Below are positions 44,665 through 55,992 of a DNA stretch of 64,000 bases, in pieces. The notes under the pieces were generated by a model that saw nothing but the letters and a program-made list of their open reading frames with translations, was not told the origin of the DNA and ran no database searches. Each line of letters starts with the position of its first letter. The first letter of the stretch is position 1. The position numbers were made by a program, and so were the translations under genes. Origin of the DNA: Scytalidium lignicola (taxonomy: Eukaryota; Ascomycota; Leotiomycetes); the NCBI GenBank assembly GCA_002812745.2, contig NCSJ02000006.1, forward strand, positions 186,001 to 250,000, given 5' to 3'.

Positions 44665-45210
44665 TGCGCTTTTCGACGATGCAAAACTTGTGTAGTGTGA
44701 TGGGTTGTTGTTCAGTTCGGAGAGTTTTCCCTAAGACCTCCTGGAGGAAGGAGTAGCTCAGAACGCGTTGTTGCCTTGCACAGTCGAAATTGCCCGCAAC
44801 GGCCAGCTTGTCAAGCCAGGCGGGTAGCGGGACTGGATATTGAAGGCGCAAGAAGAAGACATCAGGGTTGCATTCTAAGAATGGTCTGCTCTAGAACTTG
44901 CCGCTGTGATCATGGACGTTGGAATAGAGCTGATTATACGGACGTAGCGCGCTGACAATAAATAAAGCTCGGCGGGGGCCGGATCAACCTCCCCGCTTAC
45001 CAAGTTTGGGGTCCTCTTTGTTACGGTACTGGAACTGTAATTGTATCTAGACTACAAAATTTACGGTGAGCATAGAAAGAATCAAAACNTTTATAAAGTA
45101 TTAGGTGTTAAAACCATGCTAAACAGAACAATCAAAACTTTATAAAGTATTAGGTGTTAAAACCATGCTAAACAGAACATTGATGTGTGATTGCCTAAAT
45201 TCTAATCTAT
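44665..45210. other. Intergenic region with tandem duplication
   Basis: 546 bp between two minus-strand genes; it includes the phosphatase-like gene promoter and a 49-bp tandem duplication listed separately. Confidence 0.5.
45080..45178. repeat. 49-bp perfect tandem duplication containing an N
   Basis: Copy 1 (45080-45129) and copy 2 (45130-45178) begin AATCAAAAC and end AAACAGAAC. They are identical except that copy 1 has one additional N at 45089. It may be a real duplication or an unmerged assembly overlap. Confidence 0.95.
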
Positions 45211-46602
45211 CTAAGGCTGTTTTGGGGTACGCCCAGACACCGACCTGCGACCAGGACTGCCAGCAGTCTTTAGAGCTCTCAGCGATCGGTCTGAATCACC
45301 GTCTCCAGGTGTAAGAGGTCGGTCGCTATCCATTGAAGACAAACTGGTAGCACTACTCTCTCGGACCAGAGGCGATGGTTTATCGGGCATCGCCGTCCTC
45401 GATCCAGGAGGTGCAAGTCTTTGAGCTCTCGTTGAACTAGACCCTGTATTTCTTCGTCGCTTGTCCGATGTATTGGAGGCACTACTCCCCCGTCTAACAC
45501 GTCCAGCTGTTCCAGTTCCTTCGTCAAGATCTATGGTAGGTGTAGAGCTCCTTGATGAAGTTCGCGAGTGTGACCCTGAGCGAAGACTTCCGCTGCGGGA
45601 ATGCCGCAACTCCTTCTCAGAACGACGGTGTGGATGAGAATGATGATGATGTGTCTTCTCGATATCCGTAGCGTGAGACTTCCCACGGTTCCAGCCTCGC
45701 CATCCTGTCCACCATAGCCATCCTCCCTGCTGCTTTGCAAGCTTCCTGTCGCGCTCTTTGATCCTCGCCCGGAGCACCGCTCGGCGCTCATTCTCCTTCT
45801 CCCAGTATTCTGTCCGATACACATCCCAGTTCTCACGGAAAGTGGGGGAAAATGGTTTCGGAAGTAGCAACAGCTTCACATAGTCTCCTCCAGGGGCTAG
45901 ATCTTCTTCGCGTCCCACCTCGTCGTCTTCATGTATATTCGCGAGCGCAGGATGGCCGCCAGCCTTCGCCATCTTTTCTGATTCTGCCACAAGTCCTGGA
46001 TCAACATACCGATAAGAGCTTCCGGTACTAGAGAATAAACCGTATGAAAAGAAGAATGCTAGAGTGGAGAGCAATGACCTCCACCAAGGCTCTTTAATCA
46101 CTACCAGTTTGCAGTTGAACTGTCGCAAGCCTCTGTTTGTCGTCACCACCCATCGCCGTGGCCAGCGTACACCTCTTTCCCACGTGCCAGTCCCCCATAC
46201 CAGTAATGCCGTCACCACACCGCCCATGAGACAAACCTTCTCCGTAACCTCAACAACCCAATATACCGAGCCTCCTACGCCGCTACCGTCTTCCCGTGGC
46301 TTGAGAAACAGGGCATAACCAAAGTAAAGAATCCATAGACCGAGAAGTGTCAAGAAGAATGTGTGTTGGCGCCGTCTGGTGCGCAGTTGGAGCCATTGGG
46401 CGCGCAGAGACGCTTCGAGGATCAAGAGATTTAGATAGATCTGAGGAGGCGAGGAAGGGAGGGCTGCTAAGGGATCTTGGACAGAAGGCGGCTGGTTGGG
46501 ATCTGGAGAGGTGACTCCACTGGTGGGTGGAATGGGATACTCAGCATCTGGAGGGGGAGCTCCCTTTACTAGCTGGTCGAGCTTGGTGGACATCTCAGTC
46601 AT
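45211..46602 (-). CDS. SPO7: Spo7-like regulatory subunit of the Nem1 lipin phosphatase
   Basis: Minus strand, single exon, 463 residues. The N-terminus is Pro-rich. Then comes the Spo7 hallmark IYLNLLILEASLRAQWLQLR followed by a basic RTRRRQ patch and two membrane spans (FFLTLLGLWILYFGYALFL and VCLMGGVVTALLVWG). A conserved soluble part follows (PRRWVVTTNRGLRQFN, LLPKPFSPTFRENWDVYRTEYW). The C-terminal ~180 residues are Ser/Arg/His-rich and disordered, a filamentous-fungal extension. Nem1-Spo7 sits in the ER/nuclear envelope and activates the phosphatidate phosphatase Pah1, balancing membrane growth against fat storage. Confidence 0.93.
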   Translation of the reverse strand: MTEMSTKLDQLVKGAPPPDAEYPIPPTSGVTSPDPNQPPSVQDPLAALPSSPPQIYLNLLILEASLRAQWLQLRTRRRQHTFFLTLLGLWILYFGYALFLKPREDGSGVGGSVYWVVEVTEKVCLMGGVVTALLVWGTGTWERGVRWPRRWVVTTNRGLRQFNCKLVVIKEPWWRSLLSTLAFFFSYGLFSSTGSSYRYVDPGLVAESEKMAKAGGHPALANIHEDDEVGREEDLAPGGDYVKLLLLPKPFSPTFRENWDVYRTEYWEKENERRAVLRARIKERDRKLAKQQGGWLWWTGWRGWNRGKSHATDIEKTHHHHSHPHRRSEKELRHSRSGSLRSGSHSRTSSRSSTPTIDLDEGTGTAGRVRRGSSASNTSDKRRRNTGSSSTRAQRLAPPGSRTAMPDKPSPLVRESSATSLSSMDSDRPLTPGDGDSDRSLRALKTAGSPGRRSVSGRTPKQP

Positions 46603-47655
46603 GTTGTTAGGGGCAGGAGGTAGCGCGCAAGGAGATTGGCATGGCTGCTGCTTTGGTCGCTGAGGTAAGATTTCGCGGCCGCTTCACACCATGACATGTG
46701 AAAGTGGACAAAGAACAAACCACGAGCAAGCGTTGGCTGGTGTGAAAATCTTATTACTTTCTATTCCTATAAAACAAGAGAGAATAATAATATGTGTATG
46801 TGTGTGTTATGTTGGGTTTTTTCATATTAGGAAGATCTTGCAGTTGTTGAGGCACCCCAACCCCTGCTCGCCCTCCTCGGCAACCAACCCGGCATGCCCG
46901 ATGCATAGCGTCATCAACAAGAAAACGAGGCTGAAGGGTGACGGCTGACAGCTAGAGTCACCTGTACGAACTAACCATAGGAACATGAGAAACGAGAATT
47001 TTTCGACTTTTTCGACTTTTTTGACCTCAGCTGCACAACCTTATTGATAAAAATTAAGTTATTTTCAATAACTTTTGTTTCTGTTTTTATTGTTACAGTA
47101 TTCAGCATTTAGAATATTTAACACAATTTAGTGAATTTTTGAAATTTGGAACGATGATACTATAAAGATAGTTTTTACTTTTGATTGTTTTTACTATGCT
47201 TTTATATAGTTCTAACTAATCTAATTAATTAGAGTTCTTAGTAAGTTTTATTATAATTTCAACTACTAAGCGGTAAATGAAGATAAGTATGAATGAATTA
47301 TACATAAATTCTTCTTTATGCCAGAGGCCATCAAAGTCTCATGGCGGAGGACCGGAAACCAATCGATTCGATGAAGAATAAAAGAACATAGTTGGGTGAG
47401 CTGAGTGCTTATCAACGAGATTGATAGTACCACCAACGAAGCCAGCCAAATGCCTCGTCTGATGCAGGGTCACTTCTGCATCGCTCATCTCTGTGTCTGG
47501 GATAGAAGTTATTGTCCTCGTCTTCAGGTCGTTGAGCGGAGAATGACCCCCTTGATAGGGAGCAAGTCAAGATTTACAGTTGCACCCTAACTCAAAGAAT
47601 GAAAGCAAGGTGAATTCTAGGATAGTGTTACCTTCAGGTGGAAAATTTTCAGTTG
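46603..47655. other. AT-rich intergenic region
   Basis: 1.05 kb. It has three close TTTTTCGACT-like words at 46997-47021 and a strongly AT-rich core at 47040-47330. It contains the SPO7 promoter and the 3' flank of the F-box-like gene. No gene or RNA supported. Confidence 0.5.
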
Positions 47656-49157
47656 CTAATTCAAAGTTTTGGAGGTTAGTGAGGGACACTTCAGCGATGC
47701 AAGAAACTCGCGAGCCTCACTGAGTGACTTGACCTCATGATGCTCATTTCTCGTAACGTGACTATCGTAGAGATTCACCCTAACCGGCCAAATAATTTGG
47801 CTCTGATCATTTCTCGTAACGTGACTATCGTAGAGATTCACCCTAACCGTCCAAATAATTTGGCTCTGATCTTCTAAGCTCCACCAGCCCCTCCCACCAG
47901 CGACATATATCTTCGATCTTTGATCAAAGGATACTCGCATTTCAGCGCTTCGTTGGGCTGCCTCGTCTGCTACATAGAAAGCCTCCCAAGGCTTCTGGAA
48001 AATATTCCACTTATTGAGTCGAACACAATCCCACATGACATATCCTGAATTGCGCAGTGGCTGTTGTGAGTTGGAATACACAAAATTCTTGCATGTCTGG
48101 TTCTGGTGTGCCCAGCGCCATGCATCAGACGGGCCTGTGTCAGAGTCCTGGATAAACGGACTTTTGATATGGGCGAGCTCATCATCCTGGGTATAGTCAC
48201 AAAGGAAAACTCTGTCATCTGGATCGTTTGCTGCCTTTAAGCCCTCATAGAGAAACTCCTCGTGATATGGAGGGAGGCCGGAATGTAAGAGCTTGTGTCG
48301 CGCTTCATAAGTGTCTGCTAAGATGATTTGATGCAGTGATGCTAAACCACGAGAGAGGACGTGCTGCATGAACTCAGAGTCGATTATATAGCCATATTCA
48401 ACGCAAAAGTGGCCCCACTCAATATCGTGCTCGGCAATGTCATTGAAAGCTGGTGTAGTTAGCAATCTAGCAATAAAGCTAAAAAATAACTAAAAAGCAA
48501 CGATGACAACTGCGTACCTGGAGATACGACTCGGAACAGGTAATCGTGAATACAACTCAGTTGTTCGTTCTCCCACGGCGAGAAGTGTGAGAAAAAGACA
48601 TCTTGCTGTTCTTGCAAATTAAAGAGGGCACGATTAGGGTTGCGAAATAAGTTAGAGTAGATCTCAAATCGGTAAAAGGAGCGTATAATGCGAGTTATCT
48701 CGGTTGGTGAAAGCGGTTCTGGATTTGACTTGAGATGTGTCGGGGTCGGGTGTTTGGTCAGCGTGTCTGCAGCAAAATCTGCCGCAAAGTAACAAACATG
48801 ATGGTGCAGCTTACTTATGAGCAGAGCATCAGATAGTGCCCACCCTTGTGATGGTGGTCGTCGAATGTGGAGATGCTGAAAGACAAAATATTGTACGCGC
48901 TGTCGAGTCCATGGCATTAAATGAGAGGATTCTAGTGCTGCAATGGCTTCAGGGAGTACGTCGTGACCCACTTCATTCAGTAGAACTTGGCTTGTGATTA
49001 GAGTTTCAGCTGCAATGAAGGCATCGTAGAACGAGGAGCAAGTCAGAGCCATCGATCTCAAAGACCCAACATCTGGGAGAGCGGCCATTATTGCCTGCTT
49101 GGCCTCAAGAGGAAGCATTTCTAGTCTAGACTTAGGGAAGGTAACATTCTGATCCAT
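47656..49157 (-). CDS. F-box-like fungal protein with internal duplication
   Basis: Minus strand, exons 49157-48518 and 48449-47656, 477 residues (donor GTACGC, acceptor CACCAG with GCTAAC upstream). The N-terminal RLEMLPLEAKQAIMAALPD followed by SLRSMALTCSSFYDAF fits an F-box (L-P-x-E...A-L-xCSxF). The remainder is an alpha-helical region with ALFNLQEQQDVFF, FCVEYGYIIDSEFM and DAWRWAHQN, a pattern common in fungal-only F-box proteins. Near the C-terminus a 21-residue unit (DQSQIIWTVRVNLYDSHVTRN) is repeated with one change (T to P), from a 63-bp tandem duplication. A role as an SCF ubiquitin-ligase adaptor is inferred from the F-box only. Confidence 0.7.
47745..47870. repeat. 63-bp in-frame tandem duplication inside the F-box-like gene
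   Basis: Copies 47745-47807 and 47808-47870 begin CATTTCTCGTAACG and differ at one base (CGGCC versus CGTCC). The length is a multiple of three, so the reading frame is kept. The near-identity indicates a recent event. Confidence 0.95.
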
Positions 49158-50261
49158 TGCCGCGAGGCACCAGCTTCGCGGTGAGGTTGTGTATGTGCTG
49201 TGTATGCTGTGGAGATGAATTGAAGTTTGGAAATATACTTTTATCTTTTGACTTGTATATCTAATAAGTATTTACTTTTAACTACCGAATATAAGACGTT
49301 AAATGATAAAAACACACCTTTTAATTAGCTCAGGTTAATGAAAGTATGGGAATTTGGATGAATATAGAATAATATTGATCAATATGATAGAATAAAGTAA
49401 GGACTTTACGAGAAATTACTTCTGTACTTTCGTTCTTTGCTGTAGCGCATCAAATAAGTTAATTTCAATGCCCGGTGATTTCCCTCGGTCACAGAGATTT
49501 CTTGTACTAGAGTATGCCTTCTTCCATATGCACAGAGCAAATTCCAGGACAGAACAGAACAAGAAGATTGATTGTCACTTGTCGGTTGTAGCTCAGCAGT
49601 ACAGTATGGAGGAGGGAGGTTACGCACGAAAGTGATTGCCTTGTGATGGGTCCAGGCGACCCGGAATTGAAGTTACACCGGGTTCCGGGGTCAGGGACAG
49701 CTTTCCACGTGGGGATCCCAACGAACNTTTTTTGTCCTTTTTCATGCTCAAACACCAAACACAACTCTGCTGCCGAGAACACAAGCATGAAAGCATAAAC
49801 CATATCAATTGAACTGGTATGCGTCTGCACCTCCACTCCCTGCCATAGTTACTGTTCGGGACCGGAAATCGGTGACAGTGAAGGGGTGCTGCTATCACGG
49901 CGAGCACCGTCCCCTTAATTATTCGTCGCAGTGACCACCGCTTCGTCATCCCCCTCAGACTGCGCACGCTTCGGTCGAGACCACGTCGGTCCCAAACTGC
50001 AAGTCCGCGTATTTAAGTACGCCTAACTCCGGATTCACAAACCCTTAGCAGGGCATCGATATATATATTTCGAGAGAGAGGCTACTTATTCGGTCGCCTC
50101 TCCCTCTCCAGTCCTTCAAGTTGACTTCCAACGTAGTTCTGTCACCACTCCTGGTGCGAACTGTTCCCTCAGACGTCTTCGCGAGTCACCGGTCCGCGAT
50201 CCCGCACATCCGACACATTTCCACACGTCGCAATCGTCCAGACGGCACCTACTACTCCACG
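49158..50261. other. Divergent intergenic region
   Basis: 1.1 kb between the divergent F-box-like and alpha/beta-hydrolase genes. N beside a T6 run at 49727. Overlapping minus-strand frames (49406-49967) cross the N and look like chance. Positions 50121-50261 are in frame with the hydrolase but lack an ATG (see findings). Confidence 0.5.
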
Positions 50262-51809
50262 ATGGCCTCGACCGCAGAGTCAAACGCCCGAACACAGCAG
50301 CCCATGCTGGCCTCGCAACGGGCGGCGCCAGATCCGGCGCGCAAAACTGGCCTCTTTCCACTGGGCTACAAGGCGGCCGCCACTCAGTGGTGGGCCAACA
50401 TTTCGCCTGCTGTCGCAGAACATGCTGTGCTCTCCTTCATCCCATACTTGCAAAAGCCGCCAACTCATACAAAGACCGGTTCAGCTCCAGCATCAAGATG
50501 CAGTTCGTCCGTGAAGTTGAACGACGATCCTGCGACCGAGCAAGTCACCACCCGAACGACTTCGATAGAAGATCCCTACGGACCACGAGTATGGCACTCA
50601 AACATGGTGAAACTGAGCGGGAAGGACAGGGCACTAAATGAGTTTTCAGTCGAAAGAGTAGGAGAGCCGGTCGAGGAGAATCTAGTTATGCTGCATGGAT
50701 ATGGAGCAGGCCTGGGCTTTTTCTACCGGAATTTTGAGGGGTTGAGCAGAGTCAAAGGATGGAAACTCTACGCTCTAGATATGCTAGGAATGGGCCGAAG
50801 TAGCAGACCGCCATTTAAGATACACGGGAAAGACCAGCAGAGCAAGATTGCAGAAGCAGAGAACTGGTTTATTGATGCCCTAGAAGAATGGCGCATCTTG
50901 AAGAAGATTGACAGATTCACACTTTTGGGACACAGCATGGGAGGCTACATGGCCGTGGCATACGCCCTCAAATACCCAGGACATCTAGATAAGCTTATCC
51001 TAGCTTCTCCTGTTGGTATCCCTGAAGACCCATATGCTATGCAAGCAGAAATGCCTGAACCAGAAGAATCAACGCTGGCCAATGAGTTCACTCAAGATGC
51101 CCAAGACGACATCGTCAGCAAGCCCAATGGAAAGACAGGAGACAATAATAACTTTCTGAACGCCCGTACCAAGGCAGAAAAGTCCGATGCGCCACCACGT
51201 CGACCAATCTCGAAATGGATTAGCTATCTCTGGGATGCTAACCTCTCTCCTTTCAGTATAGTCCGCTGGTCAGGACCTCTAGGTCCACGCTTCGCGTCTG
51301 GCTGGACATCACGACGATTTTCTCACCTACCCCAAGACGAGTCACAAGCGCTGCACGATTATGCCTATTCTCTCTTCCGTCAAAGAGGAAGTGGGGAGTA
51401 TGCTCTAGCTTATATCCTTGCTCCAGGTGCATTTGCGCGCAGCCCTCTTCTGCGACGAATCCACGGCGTGGGAAGACAACCTCTTCCCTCACCAACCAGT
51501 ACCGGTTTGACCAAGGAAACTGGCATTCCCGTCGTGCTTATGTACGGTGAGAATGACTGGATGGATGTCGCAGGTGGATTTGCAGCTGAGCAGAGACTCA
51601 AGGAGGAGAAAGCTAAGGCATTAGCTACCGCTACTGAAGAAGAAAGGAAGAAGGAGAACGGGAGCGCGAGAGTGGTTATTGTTCAGAAGGCCGGTCATCA
51701 CCTTTATTTAGAAGGGCATGAGGAGTTCGATGAAGTTGTGAGACGCGAGATGGAGGACACGTCAAGGCACAATAAGAGGAATGCGGTAGCTACGGCTGCT
51801 TCGAGTTAG
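50262..51809 (+). CDS. Alpha/beta hydrolase of the ABHD4/5-Cld1 type
   Basis: Single exon from the first ATG (MASTAESNART), 515 residues. The oxyanion loop region VMLHGYGAGLGFFYRNF, the nucleophile elbow LLGHSMGGYMA (Ser about residue 224) and the C-terminal acid/histidine region (VLMYGENDWMDVAGG.., AGHHLYLEGHEEF) are all present. The pattern HGYGAG..FF..N and GHSMGG is that of the CGI-58/ABHD5 and yeast Cld1/Ict1 group, lipases or acyltransferases acting on phospholipids; Cld1 deacylates cardiolipin in mitochondria. A 47-codon in-frame stretch upstream without ATG is rich in Arg/Ser and would resemble a mitochondrial presequence. Substrate cannot be read from sequence. Confidence 0.88.
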   Translation: MASTAESNARTQQPMLASQRAAPDPARKTGLFPLGYKAAATQWWANISPAVAEHAVLSFIPYLQKPPTHTKTGSAPASRCSSSVKLNDDPATEQVTTRTTSIEDPYGPRVWHSNMVKLSGKDRALNEFSVERVGEPVEENLVMLHGYGAGLGFFYRNFEGLSRVKGWKLYALDMLGMGRSSRPPFKIHGKDQQSKIAEAENWFIDALEEWRILKKIDRFTLLGHSMGGYMAVAYALKYPGHLDKLILASPVGIPEDPYAMQAEMPEPEESTLANEFTQDAQDDIVSKPNGKTGDNNNFLNARTKAEKSDAPPRRPISKWISYLWDANLSPFSIVRWSGPLGPRFASGWTSRRFSHLPQDESQALHDYAYSLFRQRGSGEYALAYILAPGAFARSPLLRRIHGVGRQPLPSPTSTGLTKETGIPVVLMYGENDWMDVAGGFAAEQRLKEEKAKALATATEEERKKENGSARVVIVQKAGHHLYLEGHEEFDEVVRREMEDTSRHNKRNAVATAASS

Positions 51810-54800
51810 ATGATATGTGGCTACTTCCCCCCTCAATTTCTAGGTGGTGTCAGGTGTTTACAGGTACACGGCATATGTTAGGCGTTTTTGATCTCTGGAG
51901 AGAATTTTGGGTTAAAATCTGAAGCGAGATGGTATACATTTTTAACTTCGATATAAAGAAGGACGGGATAGGGGGGAGGGCTTTGGTTAGTGATGCTGGT
52001 GTGAGGATGTTCAGACGAGGGGAAAAAACAACAGAAATTTTCCATTGGCACGTTCCAGGGAGGGACCTTTTGTAAAATAGGTTTTCGTTTTGTTTTTGGT
52101 TCNTTTTTTTGTTTTGGTTCTTGCTACAGATTATTTAATAGATAGTAGAACACATCACCAGCATATAGAAATATATTACAGAAAATATCCAAGTCACAAT
52201 CTTTGTTTTCGAAGTTGTTAAAATTATTTTATCTGTCTTTAGTTTATGTGAAGCTTTGATATTGCGTTGTGCTTGTGATTCTAATAACTCAAAAGTTAAT
52301 TATATGTATGTATATGGGTTTAATACATGTTGAGGCTCGATGAGGGAGAAGGAATGTATTATCAACGGTTCTACTTGGGGATTGACTCCTTCGCATCGTA
52401 CGAATACAAAGCTGCTGACAAGTATATGGCAACACCTAGAGTAAGCCAGGCTATCCATGTCAGACCAGCTTATTCATATTTCATCTCGTCTTCATAAAAT
52501 GTTCTGGTCGTATTATGTACGGTGCTGATCGGTAGCAATAGCCAAGTCCCCCCTTTTGTCTTTCGCCAACTCCAAGTATCAAGACGATGGTGAAGCTGGG
52601 TTGGATAGTGATGGCGAAGATTTGTTACATGATAGATTTCCTCTGATATGTTGGTATTGAATCCTTACGACGTCGTTCGAGTTACTGGAGCGGGATATGC
52701 TGTGTCTAAAGTTCAGAGAGTGACCGCAGATTATTTATCATAGATATAAAAGCTTTTGAGTCACTATGTCGTCTTCGTGTCAATGTGGTGTTGCAATCGA
52801 TCTGCTATGTAGTGTTGATATGCTTCGACGATGAATGATAGTTGAAGCTTGAGTTTAGTTAAGATGCTGTAGAGGAGATACCCTTCATGTCATAGGTTCT
52901 GTTTGGTCTCGTCTTTGTTGCTCTAGGTAATTGGAGAGTGTTTAACGGGTTGATTGCTATGGTGGAACTTGTGTCGAGTATCTCCATGGCTTGAAGACCT
53001 TGTTCTTTGTTGGTGTGAAGGGGGAAAAAAACAAATTGTCTATGGAGACGCTGCATGCCGATGATGTTGTATAGGGAAGAAAAAGGGGTTGCCTATGAGG
53101 TGAACGAAGATAGTACTGTACATTCCATTGCAAGGCCAGAGTATCTCCTTGTATTGATGGCTTCGAATAGTAGCCTACTCGTCAAAAAGGCTTCTTCATT
53201 TTCTTCCTTATCTCTCTGTGGTATGTGCTGAACTACACACGGACACTGTCAATATGAAAGACTATAATTTAGTCAAGCCTTTTATGACCCTCATGGACTA
53301 ACGATGCAAGCTCAAAGCTTTTGGAACAACCAAAGTCGAATATCTCTATCAGACGAGTAACAGAGAAAAATAGAGGACGAATACCAGGTACCTACCGTGC
53401 CGTTCATCAAACGTAAAGAGACGAGCCGTGACTGGGAAGCGGCATGGAGAGAGAGCAACAATTATACAAGCTTCAAATTCCTGGTTGAGTATTCCTCAAA
53501 TGCACGTCACGCTTTGCAAGCTTATAGTTCAGAGGCACAGACACGGATGGATAGATTGCAACTGCTCGTGCACACGCCTCAGAAAGCTCACTATGAGCAG
53601 GCTGGCAAGAAGGGTAGTCCTGCTAGTTTCGCATCCCACGATCTCCAAGCCTTTTCTGCGGAAAACTTCCAGCACCAGCGCCGACTTGTCCAAACCAGGC
53701 AATGGTCCCGTCGGTTTCAATGGTAGATCTTTTCTCAGATGCTTATTATAAGGGTTTTGTGGCTAGCTAGTAGCACAAATATGCGAACGAGGCAAAGCTA
53801 ACTTCCATTGTCCGAGGAATGGTTCTGGATTGATGGTCTGAGGCTGGACTAGTACAACAATACGCAGCACTTACGGAGTACGTCCTCGAATAAATCTAGC
53901 CACTTGGTAGAGCTCTAGCCTAGCAGCCAGTCGGCACAAACATCTTCAGAATAGTTCAAAAATAAGAAGGCTATGGTGAGCTAGGAGAGAAATGGGCGTG
54001 ATGGCGAAATACCAAGAGTGTGTGGTTTCTACTTTGAGATTACTATTAATACTGCCAAGTTGAAGAGTACTCACTTTTCCACGGCACTTGGAGCCAGCTT
54101 GCGGCACGGTAGACAATACCAGTATAACGTCCGTACGAGTAGTAACTTATGCGGTTGTTTAGAATGATCCGGAGCCAGCGACGAGCCTTAGTCGGATTTG
54201 GAGCAATGCCAGTTTAATGCGATGGTGCTTTTGTGGCCTATGGGAACAAGGAATATCACGCTTCAACCACACATCGTTCACGTTTCTCCATTTGCGCTCA
54301 GACAGTGAGTGCTCTGACCCACAGTCGGGGAGAAATGAGGCGCTCTCCACGACTTCTATTTGGACGAACCGATGGAACGATATTCATTACTTCACCAGCC
54401 GTCCTGCACCTCGACATTTCTCGATGATCACACAACGGCACAGACGTACCCTGATGCAAGCAAATGATCGATTGGCAGCGGCAGTGGAATACAGTTACCG
54501 GTCTGACACATGTTGCCCGAGAGATTGTGCGCAGTCATTAAGAAATGCAAAACTCTTCCAGGCCGTCGAAAGCACCCGTCGCCGAAGGCCATCGGACTCG
54601 GTCTAGAAGGGAGGCTGGTGGCAAGATTTTCTCGAGAGCGCCCGGTGCTCCGAGTGGTACTCGTTACAGGAACAGCAGCCGATTGATCAGAACTTTTCAC
54701 ATATCGCCATGCATCCTCATTTGTTGCTTCGTACACCTCATCTCGTTTGAGGGCTAGTTAGGGGCAAGACGGCAATGTGCTGTATGGGGGCATACAATTT

Positions 54801-55992
54801 GACCATTGGGTTCCCAAAGAGGATAGCCCAATTGTTGGTTCATCCATTCATCAGTCCGTTCATTTGATCTTTTCTGGGCCATTACTCTCGATCCAATGAT
54901 TAGTTTTTACACTGTGGGTGGATGCTTCAGTCTTTGTCTTACGACATCTCGCAACACCCGCCAACGTGTCCCAGGAACCGGGGAAGGACGACGCACTGCA
55001 ACCAAACCACGGCGTAATTATTCTGGGGGATCTACTCGTAGCGGTAGCATCACTGCTCCACCAGGGCCTTCATTTGTGGGACTCTGCCTTTCCCCGCCAA
55101 GCGGGCCGTGCAGGAAGCTACCATACGCAGACACTACCCCGACGTCGTACAGTACATGAGTGGAATGTGCGACAAGAAAAAAAAAACAACCCCAGAGACG
55201 GGCCCATCACTGCCTAGACTTCCTCGACTTCCAAGAACATTATCTCGAGAATAATAATTGGAGATACCTCCGTAGATATCTGTAACTCCATCACAATCGG
55301 CATGGCCCCACGGTCAACCCTTTTGCTACACGATCGCAGTTCTGGGAAATCGGTTCGGCCAACCATCTGCGACTGTAGCACTCAATTTTCGTGTGCCATG
55401 CAGCCCCTCTCACCTTCCCCAGTTAGACCACCCCCTGACTGGAGTATATCTGGGGATGGAAGGGTTCAGCTCGTGGCCAAGCGGAGTCCATCAAGTCTGA
55501 GTGTTCCTGCGCATTGACGGAGGAGGACCAAGACCCTGACGGCACCTTTACTTCCCTAACCGTCTTGCCCTGCAGAAAGCTAACAGAAGAAGTTCTCCTG
55601 TCCTGACGGTGGCTTTTTTTGTGCATTGCTTGATGCATTCGGGTATCTAGCTAGGATCGAGGCCGTCGAAGCCCTCACGGCCGTCTCCATACTAGTACTG
55701 TACTATTGAAGATACTCTCGGCAGTAGCCTCTCGGCTCCCACCTCCACGGAAAGGTTTTAAGCATGAATGCCCAGCAGACGGCGTCAACCAAGCTAGCCG
55801 ACTCCCGATCCACAAAATAGACTTCTGTACTGCAAGCAGTGCTGGGGATACAAGTAGTGGAGGGTCCCGCCCTGTGGAATCAACCCCAATCCCCACAATT
55901 TCATCAGGATCAGGTTAACATCGAAGTTTATTCTCCCTGTGAGCAGCATCCTTTCGACTGGGACCCATTACGGCTCTCATGAGTTGGAAAAG
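51810..55992. other. Long gene-poor region (4.2 kb)
   Basis: No frame here has recognisable domains, and the frames on both strands (for example 53397-53751, 54217-54606, 54896-55217, 55675-55918) overlap one another. An N beside a T7 run lies at 52103. The half near 51.8-53.4 kb is AT-rich and may be long 3' UTR; the half near 54.2-55.9 kb is GC-balanced and could be the leader of the rhodopsin-domain gene or a non-coding transcript. No tRNA or repeat was identified. Confidence 0.5.

Noticed and set aside
54217..54606. 129-codon frame overlapping others on both strands
   Set aside because: Several overlapping frames of similar length and no homology-like motif; likely chance.
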